Assembly: GCA_022925895.1 (NCBI GenBank)
Contig: JAKSYS010000029.1
Span: forward strand, 1-64,000
Direction: 5' to 3'
Source: Fragilaria crotonensis
Taxonomy: Eukaryota; Bacillariophyta; Fragilariophyceae; Fragilariales; Fragilariaceae
Length of the DNA: 64,000 nt
The stretch's first letter is position 1, and every line of letters begins with the position of its first letter. The notes below the pieces were generated by a model. The model searched no databases and was not told the origin of the DNA. It worked only from the letters and a program-made list of their open reading frames with translations. Of this stretch, positions 21,659-32,938 are shown piece by piece. The position numbers were made by a program, and so were the translations under genes.

Positions 21659-24600
21659 ATGACGAAGGATGCATTTACTGAAGGCCAGCTGGTTCGAGTG
21701 GAAGCTCGAACATGGCCAGGCATAAATAAACACGGAGGAGTGGGTCGCATTATCCGGCGAATTGAAAATGAAGTGGACGTTCAGTACGTCCTCGGAGGAG
21801 GAGAGAAGGGCGTCCCATTGGAATACGTCAGCACTATTGAGGAAGTTTGGTCTCAGAAGAGCCTGCGAGATCGTAGTATATTGTTGGGGAGATGTAAACA
21901 CTGCGGATCATTACGAGCAGATTGTGGCTCATGCGACCTGCAGCAGCAATACCAGCAAGCTATCGAAATGGCCGGTACTGGTGCAAATCCTCGGCAAGCC
22001 AAACATGTCGGGATCGTCTTGGATGACAGGAACGGCAACGCTTCCTCTGATAACTCTCGACCCCTCCCAGATATGAAACGGAAACAGCATGAAAACCCGG
22101 GGAATCTGCAAATGAATACACCACACCAAGAAATCCTTGAAAGTGACTGCGAAGAAAGTGATTCGTCAAGCGATGATGAATTGCTATCTGCATTTCAAAA
22201 CGATCCTAGACTTCGAAGAAATCTTGCTCTTTTGAATCGATTAGAACGAGACACCAGGCCTAGGATACCGAACGCCAACGAACGAACGATGGACATAGTA
22301 GATGGTCACGGCGACGAGGATGGTGCTGAAATGACGCAAAAAATCAGTCAATCTAAGCTCGAGAGTAGAGTGATGATGAGCAATGATCGAACGTCACAAT
22401 CATTCAGTGTTCCTCAAAGGTCGCGGCATCAGCGAATGCATGATTCGTTGACATCTGCGCCAGCGGATCGCTCTTGTTCGCCTCGTCAGGATGGTGAACT
22501 GTTGGTGGATAACGACCTGGACGGATTCATCCAACCAGAAGGTGCCGCTACTAGCGCGCCTCGTGGAAGTGAGGACAATACCCTGCACCTTGCATTTCGA
22601 GAGCTCCCTGGATTTTTTGATGCAACCGTGAATCGAGTGGGCGATGCACTCCCTGAGGCTCGCTCCGCCTTGAGGGACATCGCACGCCGTGTTGAGATAC
22701 GCGAGGCAGTCGGTGGACTAACAACCGACTTGGAAGAGGAAGGGTGGCAACTGTATTCTTCTACGAAGGAGTCATTAGTATTGAGTGGGTTGGACCAGTG
22801 TCGCTACATGTATCGTCGGCTAACTTCTCGAGAGGAGTTACGAAAACACGAAGCGACGCTGACAAGTAGGGAAAAAAAGCAATTTGGTGAAAGGGCACAG
22901 AGTATTCGAGATATCCTGTTTGATCAGATCGACAAGGAAGTTGAAGATTTTTTGAGAGAGCTTCGACACTATCTGTCCGATTTGAAGAGCTCTGGGACGA
23001 CGAACTCTTCGGAGAGGCAGACTCGGTGCAAAGCCAGTCTTCTCAAGAAAGCCACCACCATTTTCTGTAGAGGAGGACGTTGGTTGGGCAAGCGCTTCAA
23101 GCATCCTACGTGAGTTTGATCCCCACCAGCACGCAAGTCGAAAACCCCAGGGTGTATGCAACAAGAGGTCGAGACCAGGGAGTCAAGGGCGTGATAAGCG
23201 AAAACGGCCAAGGGTAAACTCACAGGTTGAGATCGTTCCCAACATAACGGGAGGCATGGTCAGCGGTCGACGCACTGGGTCAAGATTAGAGAATCCTAAG
23301 CGGCGCAGCATTGCTTTGAATGCGCGTAAACGCTTTCCGGCAGAAACGCCGGACGTCGCCAGGCCAACGAGTATAGAATTTCTATCCTCAGGAAAATTAA
23401 ACAAAAGTCGGAGCCTTACTACTTCGGCATCCGATGATTTGCCGAGGAGCGGACGAGCAGGCGAACGTGAGATTGCTGTAGCAGATCGAATGCAGGCCTT
23501 CCTTGATGCCAATCGCGATAACATTGATGCCTGCTTGGAACCTGTTCCTTCCATCAAAACTCAGGGTCATCCTCGCCTCGGCGTCGTGAGAATCGCTGAT
23601 GAGCCGAATGCGGCTTCTGCGGTGCTATGTACGTCGTCAATTAGAAATTGGGATGAAGACATTTTTCGCACCTTGTCCATAAGGGAAACGGTTATGCCTG
23701 TCACTCACGACGTTCGAGAAAAGAAGCAATCCATTTTGAACTGTATTGAGGTCCTTCGGCTGCTTTGCCAACCCTCTCCGCCTGCCGCTGAATTTCTGGA
23801 TCGCGTTTATCGAGATCCTCAGTCCGATGACGCGTCGATGTCCAGCGATGATGTTGTTTCCATTTTCTCTCTTATACATTCGTATCTGAAGAAGAATCCT
23901 GAGTCTTTACAGGAGCTTCTCTCCACTTCTCGCCCAAAACTTTCTCGGCATTTGCGAATTCTGGAGGCTATCTTAACGTTGCTACGCATGGATTTGCAAA
24001 GGCAACTTCAGAAGGTCGATGGGATTGTCTTCAGCCTCTTTTCTGGTGACGAGCCCTGTTGTTTCGTCCAGATGTTAATCTTGCAAATGCTCGACGTTCT
24101 CTTCGCACTTTTTAATCCCGAGGCATGGGCAACCGACGGCATTTCTCTCCAGGTCGACGTTCTCGGGATGTTCGCTCCCCTGAGGGATGCTTTGGCTCAC
24201 TTGGTCTCTTTGGTGGAGCTCTCGTGTCAGTTCGTTCTTCACCGCGTGGAATGTCAGCGCTGGTTTAGATCGAGTGATGGCTCCATGAGCTTTGTGTCAA
24301 GTGTAGATCCTGATATGTACAGGTCATTTCTGGAAAGGGCTGAAATCCCCAGCCCTGTTTGTGGTAAGTTTCACTAGTTCAGTTCGCTCTCAAGTGTAGC
24401 ATGTCACTCATGGCTTCTTCTCCTCCTTCAGTACGAATTAAGCAATTCAATTCTAAAATTCCGAGGGTTGAGGTGAAGGCATTATGGTCTATGCTTGGTT
24501 TCATGGCCGCGTCCAACTTCCGGACTTCACCCCCTACATCAAGGCATCGATGGCTACTTGTGTACACGATTCTTTGTTGCGAAACAGGAGTACTCCCTAA

Positions 24601-27600
24601 GACTTTAGAGGGTCATGAAAGAACCAAACCCAATACAGATCACATAGCGAGATGTGAGATTGAGCTTGGCTATCTTAACCTTCTAGTAAGCCGGGGCGCC
24701 ATGATGCCCCTTGACGGGACGGACAAGATAATCGGAACTCTTCTTAAGAGGTTGATCCTTCTGCAAGCGAATTCTATTCGGGACGACGTGTTCTTTTATC
24801 GGTCACACGAAGTGAGTTTTTTGACAGACAAGGTTTTAGACGAATGGGAATCCTCAGCATTGAGGCATAAATCTATAGATGCTGAACCCAGGTCCGTTGT
24901 CCTGGACAGACATTTCTTGCTGCCCGGGCTGCTTCAGAATGCCGTTGATCTGCTTGCCTCTTGGACCAGCCAAACCTGGAATAAGCCAGTCCTTTGGACA
25001 CAACTTGCTTTGTCGATCTCCAAACTGCAAGAGCTGGAGAAAGCGTATCCGGCGCCGAAAATTGGTGACCTTACATTCGCAGACTTGTTTCAAGAGCATG
25101 AACGATGCGGTACCTTATTTGTTCGCGAGGCTGCAGTTGCCGTTTTGACAGCCTTCGATATTGTTCGCAGCGAGTGTACCGTTACTGGGAAAAAGCCCTA
25201 CATTTCGTGCTGTAATGTCCCGGACTTGGTCTCTCGTATCGGATTCATGTATGAAGTTACGGCACGAGGGATTGAACGGAAATGTCGTTCATTGCCAAAC
25301 AACGGATAGCAAAGAAAATTCCTGTACCCTGAGCTTCACGACAATTCGATCATTCTGTATGTATTTGTTCGCACACTTCGGTGAACGCGTTGCATTCGTG
25401 GACGGACTTACTGATGCAATCGCTCCGCCCGATTGCAATCGGAATTCCATGGGTGGAACTCACCAGTATGTGCTTCACGAAGCGTTGTCTTACATTTTCG
25501 TGTCCTTGGATCGCATGTGCTCAGATATCCTTGCAATGAGAGTCAGGGACTCACATACAGAATCAGTTGTAACGGCCCTCAGCCTATCGTTTACATGGAT
25601 AAGTCAAGTCGCTGGCTTTTGTAGAAAGCAGCATGGGAGCGACAGCAGCCGCGTTTTGAGCGGAGAGCTCCGGAGCGAGCTGCACATGGTGGGCTCCTCT
25701 ATCCTGAAATTGTGTGCCAAAACGCTTGGAAAATGCGTGGTCGCAGTGCTTTCGCTGTCGCAATGCAACGGCGCCGACACTTGCTTTCGCTTGTGCACCA
25801 CCACGATACGGAACGTAGTCGCGTGGACTGTTATCGCGCGCGCCGATGATCGGTTGACGAGCGATGGTGGTGAGTTTGATCACCTAGACGATACGGCCTT
25901 CCTTTGCATCGACGACGAGGTGGAGACTCCCGCAGACGTCTTGTCTCAAACCATCGTGAAGCTTCTCGATTATGCGGACCCGTCAAACATGTACAGAGTT
26001 GACAGAGACTTCTCAGTTGACGAAACAGTGCCTGCTCTCGATTCCAATGGCAGGGACTTGCTGTACCGATGCTCTGGTAGATTATGCGCATGCCTGGCTT
26101 CCCTTGTTGCTGCTGGAAGTAAATGTGATTTCAAGGCGGCCGTGGAATGGAGCGCATTAGGTCGACCAGGAATCGACAGGTACAAGCGCTACCTTACATT
26201 TGCACTGTTGACCGAAAATTGTAAACTGGCTGAGAGCTTCCCTCAATGCAAAACGTCTTTGGAGCAAGTGTGCGATACTTTCATAATGGCATTGTTGGAC
26301 ATGATTCTCGATGCTGATTCCCTGGAACGATTCCCAACTTGCGATATCGAAATAATGATGAACATGACAGGAAGCCAAGGGGCTCGAAGAGAAAGAAAGC
26401 GATTGAATCGCGTCTGCGGCAAGGGCGTCGTTCAAGGTGGTTTCGGCGTCCGAAAAGGCGAAGAAGTCGACGAAATTGGTCCCGTCTACGTCTGCCGCAA
26501 TTTGTGGAAGTGTACACAGGACTTTCGAAAGGTCGTTTCCGTGCAGACTTCTGTTAGTCCTCTCGCGCGTCAACTGGAAGCAATTGAGTATGAAACGGAC
26601 ATCGAATGTTCGCACTATAACTCTTTGGAAATGGAGTGCCTGAGGCGAATGAAGTTCTTACTTAGTTTCTTCCGAGTTGATGCGGAGGCGAATGTTGAGG
26701 GCTTACTCGAGGACACTCTGATGCTGGTTGTTAAATCTTCGATGTTGAACTTATTGAAGATAGCTGAAGGCTTGTTGTACCATGATCTCAGAAGACAAAA
26801 GTCAAGCGCAGAAAGTCAGCCTGCGTTGACGCATGCGCACTGCAAACTCGTGGTTCTCCAAGCTAGCTACGTCGAAATGTTCGTTGGAACCATCTGCAAC
26901 GTGGTTCTCGCCAACTGGTACAAATTTTCTGATAGCGTCAGACATTCGCTTTCCGGTCTTCGGGAAGTTCTGATTTTCTCAATGAGCAATAGCATGCACA
27001 ACGATATTGAAGGTTGCTTTCGACAGATAGTCGGTCAGCCTGAAGGACGTCGACGAGTCAGTGCCCCTATGTTGGATTTACGCCAATGCGTCAAACTCGC
27101 ATGCTTGCGTCGATCGAGAGAGGTTATTCGACACCATCTCGCACTGGCTCCAAGGGCAGATCTCCAACGAGGTGCGATTGCTTTGGTAGCCAGCGCCAGT
27201 TCGTTCGTGGGTGATGCAACGATACCTTGCGAATACGTCCTCGATGTCATCGCCGAAGGGTTTCGAATGACGTCTGAATCTTCAGTTTCAAGTGCCCCTG
27301 GGCGTCCTATCTTCCAGGATTATGTAGACGAGCACGTATTCCGCGCGATCGAAGCACCCCGAACTTCAGGCGCTGGCAAGGACGCATTGCTAGACAATCG
27401 CATTCGAAATTTGCGAATGTTTGTCTTGTCCAAAGTAATTCCATCAAGACTCAGAAGTAGAAGTCAGTCGACTCAAAGAGCGAAAGCTGTATTAGTGGGC
27501 TTGGCCAACCGATTGCTGTACATAGAAATTGATGATTTGGTGGCAACCATTGGCATGACGTCTGAGAGTGCACTGGAGCTACACGATCTGCTTACTTCGT

Positions 27601-28121
27601 TATGGGAGGTGATGTGCGAAAGTATGAAAATCATACCAGAGTCATGTGCACTATTGACATCGACACTTCGGTGCCTTTCTTTGATCATGACGCTGCCGAT
27701 CATCGGTATCGACGGTGAGGCAACGCAATCTTTGTTACGTTGGTCTAGATTGTCGACGAAGCAGTCACTCTACCGTGGATGCACGCTCCCTGACAAAACG
27801 AGTTTGGAGACGTTTGCGTGTTACTTGTCGACATTAGCAGCACTTGCATTCCATGCTTCCTCATTCCTTTGCCAACCAAGCTCCATATCGAGCATTAGCA
27901 TGGGTCGCATCCTAGAGAAGGCAGACGAAGAGATCGGGGAGGGTGTTTTTCATATCTCTGTACCTTCGCTAGATGAACTCACAATCGAGTCTTTGGTGTC
28001 TCAATTGCACCTTCTCAACAAAGCGATCGATTGCAAAACAAGGATAAGGGCGATGCGCCCATTAATATCTACGTCAAACATGCAAATGAAATTGGTGGTC
28101 GCAGTCTACGTTCTGACTTGA
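21659..28121 (+). CDS. Very large nuclear-type protein with N-terminal WPGINK domain, function unknown
   Basis: About 2130 residues if all segments belong together. N-terminus: LVRVEARTWPGINKHGGVGRI...VQYVLGGGEKGVPLEYV, a Tudor/BAH-like small domain seen in many stramenopile chromatin proteins, then a Cys cluster CKHCGSLRADCGSC. A Ser/Asp-rich linker and a basic segment (RDKRKRPR, near 23205) suggest nuclear location. The last 1500 residues are helical, HEAT-like in texture, without a motif I can name; an Mms22/Mus7-type repair scaffold is only a guess. A clear 68-nt intron lies at 24364-24431 (GTAAGT...TTCAG). Frame changes near 22981 (TTT run) and 23046 (AAA run) each fit one missing base; another near 25270 fits one extra base or an unrecognised intron. 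An upstream ATG at 21539 would add 40 residues. Confidence 0.55.
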
Positions 28122-28253
28122 ACGAGTGTCCCAGGAGGTTAAGCGTGAGGCTGCAAATTTGAAAGCCGTCATCGCAGTTTGCTACGAAAACGAAGAATGA
28201 TCATATAAAAAATATTCAAGGCCACTTTCATCAAGAAATACCATTGTCGCATT
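28122..28253. other. Short convergent 3' spacer
   Basis: About 130 bp separate the 3' ends of the large plus-strand gene and the minus-strand SET gene. No structured terminator is recognisable, as expected for a eukaryotic gene pair with close 3' ends. Confidence 0.45.
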
Positions 28254-29210
28254 TCAGAATCCTTTTCCTGGAGTTGACATCTTGCCTTTCTTGCGCTGAT
28301 TCTTCGCATTGGTCTGCGGCATCTTTTGCCGTCTCCTCCTTTCGTCGCCTCGTTGCGCTTCTCCGTAGGCTTCGTTCGACCCCCGGGACAACCAGTAACC
28401 CTCACCATAAGACACAAAAATCTCTTCGCCTCTTAGAATGGGACGCAAAGAAAACAGTCCCATGTGACATCCCCTGATAGATGTCTCTAAAAACCCCGTT
28501 TGCCTCGTCCGCACTTCGTTGTGAATACAGCGTCCTTGATTTGTCGTCTCCGTCAGTGAGGCACGCCCCATCGTTGGCAATGTGTCCAAGGTATGCGGTA
28601 TCGTCGATCATTGAGGAATCTCCCACTATCGAATGGAGCGATGAAACACGTATTTCGTACGAACGAGCTGCATCACCAGTTAAGGACCTGCGTTCCGCAG
28701 TTGGCGCCTTGCCATAGATAACCCCGGAAACCTCTTCCATCTCCGCGTCACGAAAGAGAATGGCATCTGCGGGGAACATTGTTATCAACTCGCCGACTCT
28801 AATATCCCTTGTCGCAAAGAGTCCATTTCCGGCATTAGTCCTGGTACTAGGAGATACTCGGCAACGATTCAGATGGAGGTCGTTGAGTCGTCCACGCAGA
28901 AGAGATAAGTGAGGAGTGTAGACCTCAGTGAATTGCGCGACAGCTGGATCATCCACAGGCAGCGAAGCAAAGTGCGCCAACACGTCTTCGAACCTAGAAA
29001 CGAGCTCCTCGCATGTCAAGTCGTCCGGTACCTCGGCCCTGCCACAGACTCGAGAAAAAGGTGGCGATTAGGCTTCGTTGTGGAAGTCGGATATCGCAAT
29101 GTGAGGGATTTCCCGCGAACTTGGAATGCAATAGCAACTCGCGCTGATAAGTACAGTTGGGCCAGCAGATACAGGCAATGAAATGTTGACTTCGATGTCA
29201 TCATTTTCAT
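28254..29210 (-). CDS. SET-domain protein with signal/plastid-type presequence
   Basis: ATG 29210 opens a hydrophobic leader ending in VAIA followed by F29 (AIAFQVRG), like diatom plastid presequences. After a helical region (LTCEELVSRFEDVLAHFA), the SET domain begins with GNGLFATRDIRVGELI. It continues with YLGHIANDGA, in the place of the usual N-H-x-C region, and ends with LRGEEIFVSYGEGYW, the post-core Glu-Tyr-Gly block. A lysine-rich tail follows. SET enzymes methylate lysines with SAM; a substrate outside the nucleus, for example in the plastid, is inferred only from the leader. Two frame changes fit a missing G in the GGG run near 29038 and an extra G in the GGGG run near 28473. The protein reads sensibly on both sides. 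About 318 residues. Confidence 0.68.
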
Positions 29211-29656
29211 TCAAGTGTTGCATTCGAAGCTCGGAGTAGTGTACAGTGTACACGCGAGCATAAGATACAATTGGAGTATTCTACTCGAGTACTGGTACTC
29301 CATACTGTGCTACAAGTGCATACTATCATACGTCTAAAAAAGATAATAGGTCTACGGTACTAGTACTCGAGTAGTACAGTTACAGTACAGAGCAACAAAG
29401 CTAATTTTTCATACTCCGCTACACATCCGTGTATCAGTGATACCTGGTACAAGTACTAGTACCGTGAGATCTCTGATTTCTGACAGCGGAAGTTGGAACA
29501 ACACCAGTATTGCATGAAACCAAGTAAACTGCGTTACATACTCGACATTCTACTCAAGTACATCCAAACCAAGTATGCAGCGGATTTGAGCGCCCTTGCT
29601 AATACATCACATCCTTTAAGTGTAACGTAATTTGCTCCATTTGATTTCCAACGGCA
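29211..29656. promoter_or_regulatory. Divergent promoter region rich in GTAC words
   Basis: This is the 446-bp space between the divergent SET and CRAL-TRIO genes. It contains many GTAC-centred palindromes (such as GAGTACTGGTACTCC near 29288 and ACAAGTACTAGTACCGTG near 29450) plus CTCGAG/ACTCGAGT blocks. Its position shows that it must hold both promoters. No TATA box or start-site motif can be assigned with confidence. Confidence 0.45.
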
Positions 29657-32600
29657 ATGGCGGCAACAGTGCCGGATCAATCATACGGAGAAATGCTTCT
29701 TGTGTTGAATACGTCGTTCGAAGAATGGGCGAAGGAGCAAACTGCGAGCGAAGTTTGCTTGGAACAAGCGCTGCGGGTCAAGGAAACGATTGTCAACGAA
29801 ATGATTCCCAAGCTCGTTCTCGTGCGCCATGACTCCAAAGTCCTGGTAGGAATTGCATCCTTGCTATCTGTTCTTTTACTGCTGGCGCTTCGTTGTTTCT
29901 TTTGCTCACCACGTTCCAAGAACACGAAATCGAATGATGCCGTCGACAACAAGCACGTAGGGCCAGCAACTCCTCCTGCACGAGAACGATTATCCACAGA
30001 TGACTCTCATTCCCGAATCTCCGCGAAAGCTGAAAAATTAGGTGCGGTCGCCGTTTGTGGTCACAAGGCAGCGTCGATCAGATATGAAACATGGACTCCA
30101 CCAACTCCTTGGACCGATGCTTCCAAGCAGCTTCTTCCAACGCATACCAGGATGAAGGCACAGGTGGCTCAAGTTCAAGTAGAGCTCAATCTTGCACATG
30201 GCATTCTGAAAGTCGAGGATTCAGAGACGTCGTTTGACCTACACAAGGTGCAACTGCATGTGCAACGAACCACCGGGGCAGTGATAGACTTGTTCATTGG
30301 AGGAAACAAGCTGGAACACACATTTCAGTCGGCACAATCTGCAGCGCAATTCCAGCATGACTTGCTTGCCTACCAGATCGTAGGTAAAGTCCTCATCAAC
30401 ATGTATCATTCGCTAGAATTGGTTCACAGAGGCAGCGAGGCTCACGAGGGGAAAGAATGTGTATTGCATGATAATGTCGGGGATTCGGAAATCATAGTGG
30501 GTGCGATCGCCTGGGACGATGTGTTTCGATGCCTCGGGGGTGCATCCTCCAACTTGCGGGCTGCGTTAGAGCAGCAAACTCGTCGTGATTGGGAGGAATT
30601 GGAGCTGGAATCACTGTCGTCGCAGTATCAAAGCAGACGAGCTATGTTAGGTCCAGTCGATTTTTTCCGGCTATTTTGCCCTCTTCTACCCGCAGGATCC
30701 GAACCGAAAAATTCGTCGAGTCCGTCTCGTTTGAAAGTGTTCATGGATCTCAGGAAGCATGTAGCGCTTGCATCCCTATACACACAAGCCTATGTCAGAG
30801 GAAGATGCGTGGCCAACAGGGGGTGGCGCATGGATGGGGGGAAGGATGCAAAGCGTCGTTTAGCATACGATGACAACGGGGAGAACATAAACCATGACGC
30901 AGGGGCGAAGAATGAGTTCTACGAAGCAATCATTTCTCGGGATGTCGTTTGCGACACTCAATCCAAGAGGTCAGATAGCTCAAAGCCACCTTCTGTGCAA
31001 GGATACGCGTTGGTTGGTTTTCATACATTCCGTCTCCCTCCTGTGGGGGTGACCCATTCCCTCGCTCACGACAGAGATCCCGTCGAAGCTATTCCATCGC
31101 TGTCGCGAATAGTGAGAGCCAATCCAAATCTCGATTTCTTCTGCGTCGCGTTGTTCCCTGAAGGCCGGAGAATCGCTATGATAAAGCTCTTTGTACGAAC
31201 GTTGCCCAAGGGCGTAGACCCGTCTTTCGATACTTTGCTTGAGCGCTATGCCTCGGCGAGAAAAAGTAAGCTTGCTGTATTTCTTCACCTAGGTCCCGGC
31301 GGAGGCCTACCCCCACTTCTCTGGGCTGGGATCAAGGTTGTGTCTACGATACTCTCATGGACTCGAGGTGGCAATCAGTTCTTTCCTGTTGAAGCTGGAA
31401 GTGAGCGTACTCGATTCCCAGGGATGTTGATGGACAATTATGTGCAATTACATCATTTCGGAGGTTCTCTGCAATCCAATTCCACGGTGTCTGCGAACTA
31501 CATTGCAACAACAGCTAACTTTGATGCAAAGCGCATGGGAAACATGCTTTTCCGTTTTCTTTACAACCGAGTGGTAGGAGCGCTGCCGGCTATTGTTATT
31601 GATTTCTCGTACGCGCTAGAAGGCGACACGGATGACGATCTTCCACAGAGAATGCTGGGAACCGTCCGCTTGGTCCACTTTGACCCCGAGGAAACTGCTC
31701 ATGCAATTGAGCTGAGTACTAGTGAAACGGGAATGGAGACAACGCCCGCTGCGTCGCGTGCAAGCTCTACGAAGATGCCAAAGCAGGCTTCAACTTGGTT
31801 CGGCCAAACAATGGTCGATGGCCAAGAGGAGCTGAAGGCCGATGCGGAATCATCTACCATTGCAAACCACAGTCGCCGAGCGCTCATCGACGACTGTGGA
31901 CCTTTTCTGACTGGGATCGACGACCTCGTTGATATTCTGCATGGAGTCCAAGTTCCCGTTCGCAGGACAAGCTTGCTCGACTATCAGCTTCATCTTGTCA
32001 CTGATTTAAAGCCGAACCAATTAGCACAGATGCCTCCGCAGATTCGTCCGGAAGATTTTGTCAATTTACCAGCTCTTGAAAAGTTGGATCGATCTGACTT
32101 GCGTCGCTACTATGTCGCTTGCGAGTGTGATCTCAAAAAGGCTGCTGTTCGCATTGTCAAATCGACCGCTTGGCGCGAGATCACATTTCCTGTGGATACC
32201 AGAACTTGTCGAATTGAGCTACAATCTGGACAATTTTTTCAACAAGGGAAGGACTTGAAGGGAAATCCCGTCTTCTACTTCCGTAACATGTGCGTGGGTC
32301 CTTGGTGGAAGGATAGTGATGCTGTGATCCAGGCTGTCTTGCATCGGTTGGAGACCAGACTATTAGTGCTGAAAAGGACAAATGCTGATGTAAAGATCAC
32401 GCTTGTCGTCCTCCTGGGTCGATCGCTTGTCGAGAAGAAGAAGCATCGCAAGACTAAAACACAGAAGAACGATGACGAAACAAAGATCACTTCCGACTCT
32501 ACCGAGGAGGGGAATGCACCGGAGGATGATGAAGGTACTGAAGAAGTCAACGACACAGTGGCTTTTGGCGATGAAGAGACATTTTGGAATCCATTTAGAG

Positions 32601-32938
32601 CGGGTGTGAATCCCCGTTTGCAGCGGAGCGAAGACTACCATGTCCACACGAACCAGGCCCTGATCAAAACGTTGATCCACACTCTATTGGAGCACTACCC
32701 AGAGAGATTGCACAAGGCAATATTTGTGCCTGGAAAGTCGCGCGGGTATGGATACTGGAATACTGCATTGGGCGTTCAACTCGCTATCAGACACAGCATC
32801 GTCTCTGTCAGAACAAGGTCAAAATGTTTCATTCTGCATCGAGCATGTGAGCTGAAGGAGTTCATTCATCCTTCTGAGATCGTGACAATTGCCGGTGGCG
32901 AAGCCCCACTTCAGGAGGGAGCCTTCGAATGCGTTTGA
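29657..32938 (+). CDS. Membrane-anchored protein with C-terminal CRAL-TRIO lipid-binding domain
   Basis: Uninterrupted 1093-residue frame from ATG 29657. One membrane helix lies at about residues 61-82 (KVLVGIASLLSVLLLLALRC). A central conserved region begins near residue 449 (GYALVGFHTFRLPPVGVTH) and contains FFCVALFPEGRR, FPVEAGSERTRFPGMLMDNYV and NMLFRFLYNRVVGALPAIVIDFSYALEG. I do not recognise it as a named domain. The C-terminus from about residue 808 is CRAL-TRIO-like: DLRRYYVACECDLKKAAVRIVKSTAWRE (the N-terminal helical part), DLKGNPVFYFRN, and LLEHYPERLHKAIFVPG...YGYWNTALGVQLAI. A very acidic stretch (about 928-968) interrupts the domain. Such domains carry phosphoinositides, tocopherol or retinoids between membranes; ligand and membrane are unknown here. 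No introns and no frame errors. Confidence 0.7.
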   Translation: MAATVPDQSYGEMLLVLNTSFEEWAKEQTASEVCLEQALRVKETIVNEMIPKLVLVRHDSKVLVGIASLLSVLLLLALRCFFCSPRSKNTKSNDAVDNKHVGPATPPARERLSTDDSHSRISAKAEKLGAVAVCGHKAASIRYETWTPPTPWTDASKQLLPTHTRMKAQVAQVQVELNLAHGILKVEDSETSFDLHKVQLHVQRTTGAVIDLFIGGNKLEHTFQSAQSAAQFQHDLLAYQIVGKVLINMYHSLELVHRGSEAHEGKECVLHDNVGDSEIIVGAIAWDDVFRCLGGASSNLRAALEQQTRRDWEELELESLSSQYQSRRAMLGPVDFFRLFCPLLPAGSEPKNSSSPSRLKVFMDLRKHVALASLYTQAYVRGRCVANRGWRMDGGKDAKRRLAYDDNGENINHDAGAKNEFYEAIISRDVVCDTQSKRSDSSKPPSVQGYALVGFHTFRLPPVGVTHSLAHDRDPVEAIPSLSRIVRANPNLDFFCVALFPEGRRIAMIKLFVRTLPKGVDPSFDTLLERYASARKSKLAVFLHLGPGGGLPPLLWAGIKVVSTILSWTRGGNQFFPVEAGSERTRFPGMLMDNYVQLHHFGGSLQSNSTVSANYIATTANFDAKRMGNMLFRFLYNRVVGALPAIVIDFSYALEGDTDDDLPQRMLGTVRLVHFDPEETAHAIELSTSETGMETTPAASRASSTKMPKQASTWFGQTMVDGQEELKADAESSTIANHSRRALIDDCGPFLTGIDDLVDILHGVQVPVRRTSLLDYQLHLVTDLKPNQLAQMPPQIRPEDFVNLPALEKLDRSDLRRYYVACECDLKKAAVRIVKSTAWREITFPVDTRTCRIELQSGQFFQQGKDLKGNPVFYFRNMCVGPWWKDSDAVIQAVLHRLETRLLVLKRTNADVKITLVVLLGRSLVEKKKHRKTKTQKNDDETKITSDSTEEGNAPEDDEGTEEVNDTVAFGDEETFWNPFRAGVNPRLQRSEDYHVHTNQALIKTLIHTLLEHYPERLHKAIFVPGKSRGYGYWNTALGVQLAIRHSIVSVRTRSKCFILHRACELKEFIHPSEIVTIAGGEAPLQEGAFECV

